A stretch of 6,104 nt of DNA, taken from the NCBI GenBank assembly GCA_903908785.1, contig CAIVTL010000407.1, positions 1 through 6,104 of the forward strand. The letters run 5' to 3'. Below the pieces are notes generated by a model, which was given only the letters and a program-made list of their open reading frames with translations, made no database searches and was not told where the DNA came from. Position 1 is the first letter of the stretch. The number at the start of each line of letters is the position of its first letter. The position numbers and the translations under genes were made by a program. Origin of the DNA: Caldifarciminota bacterium. GTDB taxonomy: Bacteria; Hydrothermota; Tepidihabitantia; Tepidihabitantales; Tepidihabitantaceae. Below are positions 1 through 4,400 of this stretch, piece by piece.

Positions 1-3
1 CAG

Positions 4-80
4 GATTCGATTGTTCGATATTGGATATTCACGGGAATATCGAGCAGCGGGATAACGAACAATGAACGGTGAAGATTGTC
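4..80. repeat. Degenerate 7-nt (TTCGATA-like) intergenic repeat tract with an internal inversion
   Basis: This stretch holds no gene. It is built from imperfect heptads. On the left arm they read TTCGATT, TTCGATA, TTGGATA, TTCACGG on the plus strand. On the right arm (about 51-80) they read in the opposite sense: GATAACG, AACAATG, AACGGTG. Between the arms is a perfect 7-bp inverted repeat, GATATTC (24-30) and GAATATC (35-41), with loop ACGG. Larger imperfect pairings also exist: 12-21 with 37-46 matches 9 of 10, and TTGTTCG at 11-17 matches CGAACAA at 56-62. It lies just past the terminator of the PDZ gene. I have the impression that similar short-period TTCGATA-type tracts occur between genes in FCB genomes, but I could not verify this. 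Its function is unknown: it may be slippage-derived filler or a dispersed element. Confidence 0.5.
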
Positions 81-108
81 GAAGGGACGCTCTCGCGGAG
101 TGAGCAAC

Positions 109-140
109 AAAAAAAAGCCGCGCAGAGCATGCGCGGCTTT
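109..140 (-). terminator. Rho-independent terminator of the PDZ-protein gene
   Basis: Read on the minus strand, the perfect 10-bp stem AAAGCCGCGC / GCGCGGCTTT (131-140 with 114-123) encloses a 7-nt loop (124-130). It is followed directly by a run of T, giving eight consecutive T residues (116 to 109) that include the last three stem bases, then GTTG. The hairpin begins 27 nt after the TGA stop codon at 168-170. Stem GC content, loop size and T-tract are all those of an intrinsic terminator. On the plus strand only three T residues follow the stem, so it should work mainly in the minus direction. Confidence 0.93.
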
Positions 141-167
141 CGGTCAGTCCTCATTCTGGCATCGTGT

Positions 168-1184
168 TCAGATGCCCTCGAGCAAATGCACTTTCACGCG
201 GGGTCTCACTTCCCTTTGTATTTTTTCCCGAAGTTCCTGCGACTGATCCTGCAATCGGCTCCTCAGCTGGTTCATTTCGATCTTGAATCGATCCATGTCC
301 GGCCGGATGGTTTCGATGTTGATATCCGGCATATCGAGTTCGAACGGAGCCTCGTTGAAGAAAACACCCCCGCGATGTTTCGGCATCGATGGAGCCGAGT
401 TCCAGTAGTGAAATCCCGAACTCTCTTCGGCCTCCTGGACTTCCAAGGAAATTGTTTGACGGGCTCCCTTTCTCACCACTTCAACCTCCGCCTTCTCTCC
501 CTCATCATAGATCCCAAACGCCCTGCCGACGTCGCGGAGATTCTTGATCTTCTTTTTCCCTATCATCGCGACGACATCCCCTGCCTTCACTCCGGCTTTC
601 TCAGCCGCACTCCCCTTCTCAACTTCCCAAACAAGAACTCCATTTCCTTCCATCACGCCGAAGTACTGGCCAAGTTGTTCGTTGAGCTCACGAAGACTCA
701 TCCCCTGAAAGTTCTGCCCACCAAAGAAGACCCCGAAATTTCCGGTCCCCCGCGGTGTCAAAGAAAGGACATTGGTTTTCACGGGCTGCTTCCCGACAAC
801 CACGTCGAGAGTTTTCTTCTCCCCTTTCCGCATCACTACCACCGCCGCCTTGCTGTCGGGTTTCGTTTCTGCCACGGCCTCCTGCAAATCGCTTGCGTCC
901 TTGATGCTCTTTCCGGCGAACTGGACTATGACGTCTCCTTCCTTGAGGCCTGCCGTTTCCGCCGGACTCTTCCGTTGAACTTCACCTACGAGAGCGCCGT
1001 CGCGCGACTTCAGCTCCATCGCTTTCTCCATCTGAGCGGTGATATCCTGAATGGAAACTCCCAGCCATCCTTTTTTCCCGCCGGTCTTCACCTTGATATC
1101 CTGTGCGTTCGCTTCCCCTGCTGCGAAAATCAGCAGGCACACGAGAGCCAGTGTCGATGCTGCAAAAACTATTCGCCGTTTCAC
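168..1184 (-). CDS. Exported protein with two PDZ domains, HtrA/DegP-like but without a protease domain
   Basis: This is a complete 338-residue protein. Residues 1-27 form a signal peptide: MKRR, a hydrophobic core, then ANA before Gln28, a good signal peptidase I site. PDZ1 spans about 39-131, with a GWLGVSI carboxylate-binding-type loop and the SPAETAGLKEGDVI core. PDZ2 spans about 161-249, with GVLVWEVEKGSAAEKAGVKAGDVV. The LGQYFGV...GVLV arrangement resembles the PDZ domains of DegP/DegQ/MucD proteases. No trypsin-like domain or His-Asp-Ser triad is present, so I infer a binding, chaperone or regulatory role in the periplasm rather than proteolysis. Residues 250-290 are a linker rich in Pro, Phe and acidic residues. 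Residues 293-327 are charged and predicted by eye to be a long amphipathic helix or coiled coil. The start is GTG at 1182-1184. It has a strong ribosome binding site, and the first in-frame upstream stop (TAA, 1239-1241) leaves no other ATG/GTG/TTG start. The gene ends in its own terminator. Partner and precise role are unknown. Confidence 0.93.
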   Translation of the reverse strand: MKRRIVFAASTLALVCLLIFAAGEANAQDIKVKTGGKKGWLGVSIQDITAQMEKAMELKSRDGALVGEVQRKSPAETAGLKEGDVIVQFAGKSIKDASDLQEAVAETKPDSKAAVVVMRKGEKKTLDVVVGKQPVKTNVLSLTPRGTGNFGVFFGGQNFQGMSLRELNEQLGQYFGVMEGNGVLVWEVEKGSAAEKAGVKAGDVVAMIGKKKIKNLRDVGRAFGIYDEGEKAEVEVVRKGARQTISLEVQEAEESSGFHYWNSAPSMPKHRGGVFFNEAPFELDMPDINIETIRPDMDRFKIEMNQLRSRLQDQSQELREKIQREVRPRVKVHLLEGI

Positions 1185-1192
1185 AGTAGTCG

Positions 1193-1198
1193 CTCCTT
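1193..1198 (-). promoter_or_regulatory. Strong Shine-Dalgarno site (AAGGAG) for the PDZ gene
   Basis: On the minus strand the message reads AAAAGGAG, then 8 nt (CGACTACT), then GTG. This near-ideal anti-16S match at good spacing settles the choice of the GTG start codon at 1184. Strong Shine-Dalgarno sites are rare in Bacteroidia proper, so this also bears weakly on taxonomy. Confidence 0.85.
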
Positions 1199-1238
1199 TT
1201 GTTGTTGTACATTCTTCCGTTTGAATGCCATCTTTCCC

Positions 1239-1266
1239 TTAGACGCCATCCTCCATTCAAGGTTCC
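1239..1266 (-). promoter_or_regulatory. Candidate ECF (RpoE-type) sigma factor promoter of the PDZ gene
   Basis: The minus strand carries GGAACCT (1266 to 1260), exactly 15 nt of spacer, then GTCTAA (1244 to 1239). The known consensus for E. coli sigma-E and related group sigma factors is GGAACTT, about 15-16 nt, then GTCTAA or TCTGA. The match is 6 of 7 at -35 and 6 of 6 at -10. Transcription would start near 1232, giving a leader of about 48 nt that includes the AAGGAG ribosome binding site. The sequence match is seen directly; use by an ECF factor is inference. No convincing sigma-70 or Bacteroidetes TAnnTTTG promoter was seen in the same gap. Confidence 0.5.
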
Positions 1267-1336
1267 CGAAACGAGCGGTCGTGGGGCCGAGTTGGGACGA
1301 AACGGACTACAGGTGACACGAAAAGACTTTTGTCCT

Positions 1337-1350
1337 CTGCAGACTACAGA
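1337..1350 (-). repeat. Tandem heptad pair TCTGTAG / TCTGCAG with a nearby third partial copy
   Basis: Two adjacent heptads on the minus strand differ at one base. The shared 8-mer CTGTAGTC recurs 37 bp downstream in the minus direction (1305-1312). The 7-nt period matches that of the tract at the left end of the window, though the base sequence is different. With so few copies this may be chance. Confidence 0.35.
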
Positions 1351-1484
1351 TTTCAAGTTTGAAGAACTCGGGATTTGAGGCGGAACGGAGGAACTGCAGA
1401 TGGGTGGTGAACCGAGCGTGCACATTCTCCCGGGAGTCGGGATAGAGCAACGCACATTCAACGCTATCGGTGCCGCATCGTACG

Positions 1485-4400
1485 CTACTTGATGAGGACG
1501 AGTCTCTTGGTCGCTACAAACGAGGAGGTTTGTAATCGATAGAAATACACTCCGCTGGGGAGCGAAGAGGCATCCCAAGTCGCCGTGAATCGGCCCGGAG
1601 GATAATGACCATTGACGAGTTCCTGAACCCGATTCCCAAGCGCGTCATAAATTGCGATCCGTACTTGTGACGAGGATGGGAGAGTGAACTCAATCGTCGT
1701 TGTGGGGTTGAAGGGATTGGGGTAGTTCTGACTCAGGCCGAAGTTCGCGGCAAGTCCAACATTCTGCGGTTCAACAGCGGTAGTCCTGACAATGCTGAAA
1801 CTCCTGGCCACCGAGAAAACTCCCTCACCGCTCGGATTGACGGCAGAGACTCTCCAATAGTACGTCGTGTTGAGATCAAGCGTTAAGGAAACGCCCAGCG
1901 CTGTGATGTTTGTCGAGTCCAAAACGGCAGCCGCAAATGCAGCGCTCTTGGACACCTGCAGGTGATACGACACCGTGTTCGGAGGTGCAGTCCAGCTCAG
2001 AGAGACACTGCGGGGCAAGTTGACTGCACCATCTGCCGGCGAAGAAAGCAATGGCGCACTGGGCACGGGGAGCAAGGTTCGGAACGAAAAGGTCGACGAG
2101 TATGAGCTGGTTCCCGAGCTGCTTGACGCGCTCACCCTCCAATAGTATTGCGTATTGAGAGCGAGCCCCGATGGAGTGTGGGATGTTCCCGCCAGCCCAG
2201 ACAGGTCGACGACCAAAACGGAGAAATCTGATGCGCTCGAGACCTGCAGACTGTACGAAGCGGCACCGTTCGACGCATTCCAACTCAGAGTCGGACTCGA
2301 CGAGACTCCGGTCGCTCCATTTGAAGGGCTTGCGGGCGTTGGAGCGGCCGGCGGAGGTGGAGCTGTCGTGAAATTCCAAACCTGGGACCAGTTGCTTGGC
2401 CCGACAGAGTTCGTGGCATTCACCCGCCAGTAGTACAGTGTATTGAGTGAAAGTCCTGACAGGCCAAACGAAGTCCCCACTATTCCGCTCTGGGTAGCAG
2501 CGAACGAAGAAAAGTCTGGCGATGTGGATACATGCAACGCGTAACTCGTCGCACCGCCCGAGGCGCTCCACGTCAAGGTCGGATTTGGTGGAATTCCGGT
2601 CGCACCATTCGACGGAGAACTGAGGACGGGAGGTGCTGGTGGCGGAGCGCTCGTCGTGAACGTGGATGCAGAAGAGAATGTCGTGGTCCCGCCCGAATTC
2701 GTCGCGCTCACCCTCCAGAAGTATTGCGTGCTGTTCGAGAGTCCGGAGACATTCATGAACGTCGATGTAACACCGCTTTGATTCAGCACAAATGACGGGA
2801 ACGCTGCCGACGTTGAAAGCTGCACGGTATAACTCGTGGCGCCGCTTGAAGCGTTCCAGCCCAAAGTTGGACTCGTGGAAACACCGCTTGCACCATCCAC
2901 AGGCGAGGCGAGAATCGGTGGCCCTGGCGCCGCAATTACTGTGGTGAAGGTGAACGGCGCAGAGAAAGAGCTCGCCCCCCCCGCATTTGTGGCGTTGACA
3001 CGCCAGAAGTACTGAGTGTTATTCAATAATCCCACCACGTTGAACGATGTGCCGACGACTCCACTCTGGTCTACGGCAAGAGCCGTGAAATTGGAGCTGG
3101 TGGAAACCTGCACTGAGTAGCTTGCTGCTCCAGGCGAGACGCTCCACGTAAGTATCGGATTGATCTGCACATTCGTGGAGCCGCTCGCAGGAGACGCGAG
3201 CGAGGGGGCTGACGGAGCAGTAACAACCGTCGTGAACGAAAATGGAGCTGAGTACAGACTCGTACCTCCTGTGTTTGTGGCACTCACTCTCCAATAATAC
3301 TGTGTGTTGTTGGACAGGCCAGCCAGAACTGTTGACGTTCCGGTAACATCGGTCTGCGATGTCACAATCGACGAGAAATCAGAAGAGGTCGAAACCTGCA
3401 CCGTGTAGGTCGCTGCATCCGTCGAAGTGTTCCACGCCAAGGTGGGATTGACTGGGATGCCGGTCGAGGTGTTCGCGGGAGAGACAAGCACAGGTGGCTG
3501 CGGCGCAGTTATCACAGTCGTGAAGGCAAAACCGGCGGAGAAAGAGCTCATTCCTCCGTCATTTATTGCACTTACCCGCCAGTAGTACGATGTGTTGTTC
3601 AAGAGCGGTCCAACTTGCCGCGAAGTGGCTGTAAGCGTCGTATCGTCGAGCAATATCGAGGCAAACGTGGAAGACGTTGAAAGTTGCAGCCAATACCTTG
3701 TTGCTCCCTCCGACGCGGCCCATCCGAGTGTCGTCGTCAATCCCACTCCCCCTGAATTGTTCGCAGGAGAAGAAAGCACCGGGGCTGCAGGCGGCGCAAC
3801 GATCGTGGTAAACTTGAACGATGAAGAGTACGATCCGCTGCCGCCGGCGTTGGTTGCGAGAACTCTCCAGTAGTACAGAGTGCTGTTGGCCAACGCGGCT
3901 GCACTGTATGATGTGCTCGTGATGCCACTCTGTGTTACGACAAGTGTTGAGAAATCAGCGACTGAGGAGACTTGAATCGAGTAGTTCACCGCGCCATCCG
4001 GGGCACTCCAAGTGAATGTAGGATTTGTGGGTACGTTTGCGGCATTGTTCTGAGGTGATACGAGACCAGGTGCCGCAGGCACAGCGACAATCGTTGTGAA
4101 GGTGAAAACTGAAGAGAACGAACTCGAGCCCCCGGCATTGGAAGCCCGCACTCTCCAGAAATACTGCTTGTTGTTCGCGAGCGATCCAACCTGAAGCGAG
4201 GTTTCGCTGACTGTGGAGTCATCCAACGCGAGAGGTACGAAGTTCGTGGAGGTCGAAAGCTGCACACGGTACTTTGTTGCTCCCACCGAAGGGCTCCAAC
4301 TTAGGGTGAGTGAACCCGGCTGATCGTCCGAGTTGTTGGCAGGCGACATCGGTGTCGGGGGAAGCGGAGCGGCTATAATTGTCGTGAAACTCCAGGCCGA

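Larger units (their letters stand above)
1185..1484. other. Intergenic region between the surface-protein gene and the PDZ gene
   Basis: These 300 bp lie between two co-oriented genes and hold the PDZ gene's leader, ribosome binding site and ECF-type promoter candidate. Other content: the 8-mer GACTACAG twice (1305-1312 and 1342-1349, plus strand); a tandem heptad pair TCTGTAG/TCTGCAG on the minus strand (1337-1350); and a short inverted repeat, TTCAA-N2-TTGAA, just beyond it. No hairpin followed by a T-tract was found after the upstream gene's stop codon. A minus-strand frame stays open through the region but joins antisense-like or out-of-frame sequence on both sides and looks non-coding. 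Confidence 0.6.

Noticed and set aside
1104..1184. Lipoprotein signal in the PDZ protein (Cys16 in the hydrophobic stretch)
   Set aside because: The residue before the cysteine is valine and the cysteine sits in the middle of the hydrophobic core, so there is no lipobox. A standard ANA cleavage site follows at residue 27.
69..1316. Long plus-strand open frame (415 codons) covering the PDZ gene
   Set aside because: It is antisense to a clear signal-peptide plus PDZ protein, starts before and reads through the terminator hairpin, and encodes a Cys/His/Phe-rich sequence with no recognisable domain. It is a shadow of the codon bias of the true gene.
1425..1437. CTCCCGGGAG palindrome after the giant gene as a terminator
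   Set aside because: It has no loop and no T-tract, so it cannot act as an intrinsic terminator.
982..1578. Minus-strand frame of 198 codons bridging the intergenic gap
   Set aside because: It overlaps the end of the sorting domain and the start of the PDZ gene in another frame, its translation is low-complexity with scattered Cys and Arg, and no ribosome binding site was seen. The PDZ start site with its AAGGAG lies inside it.
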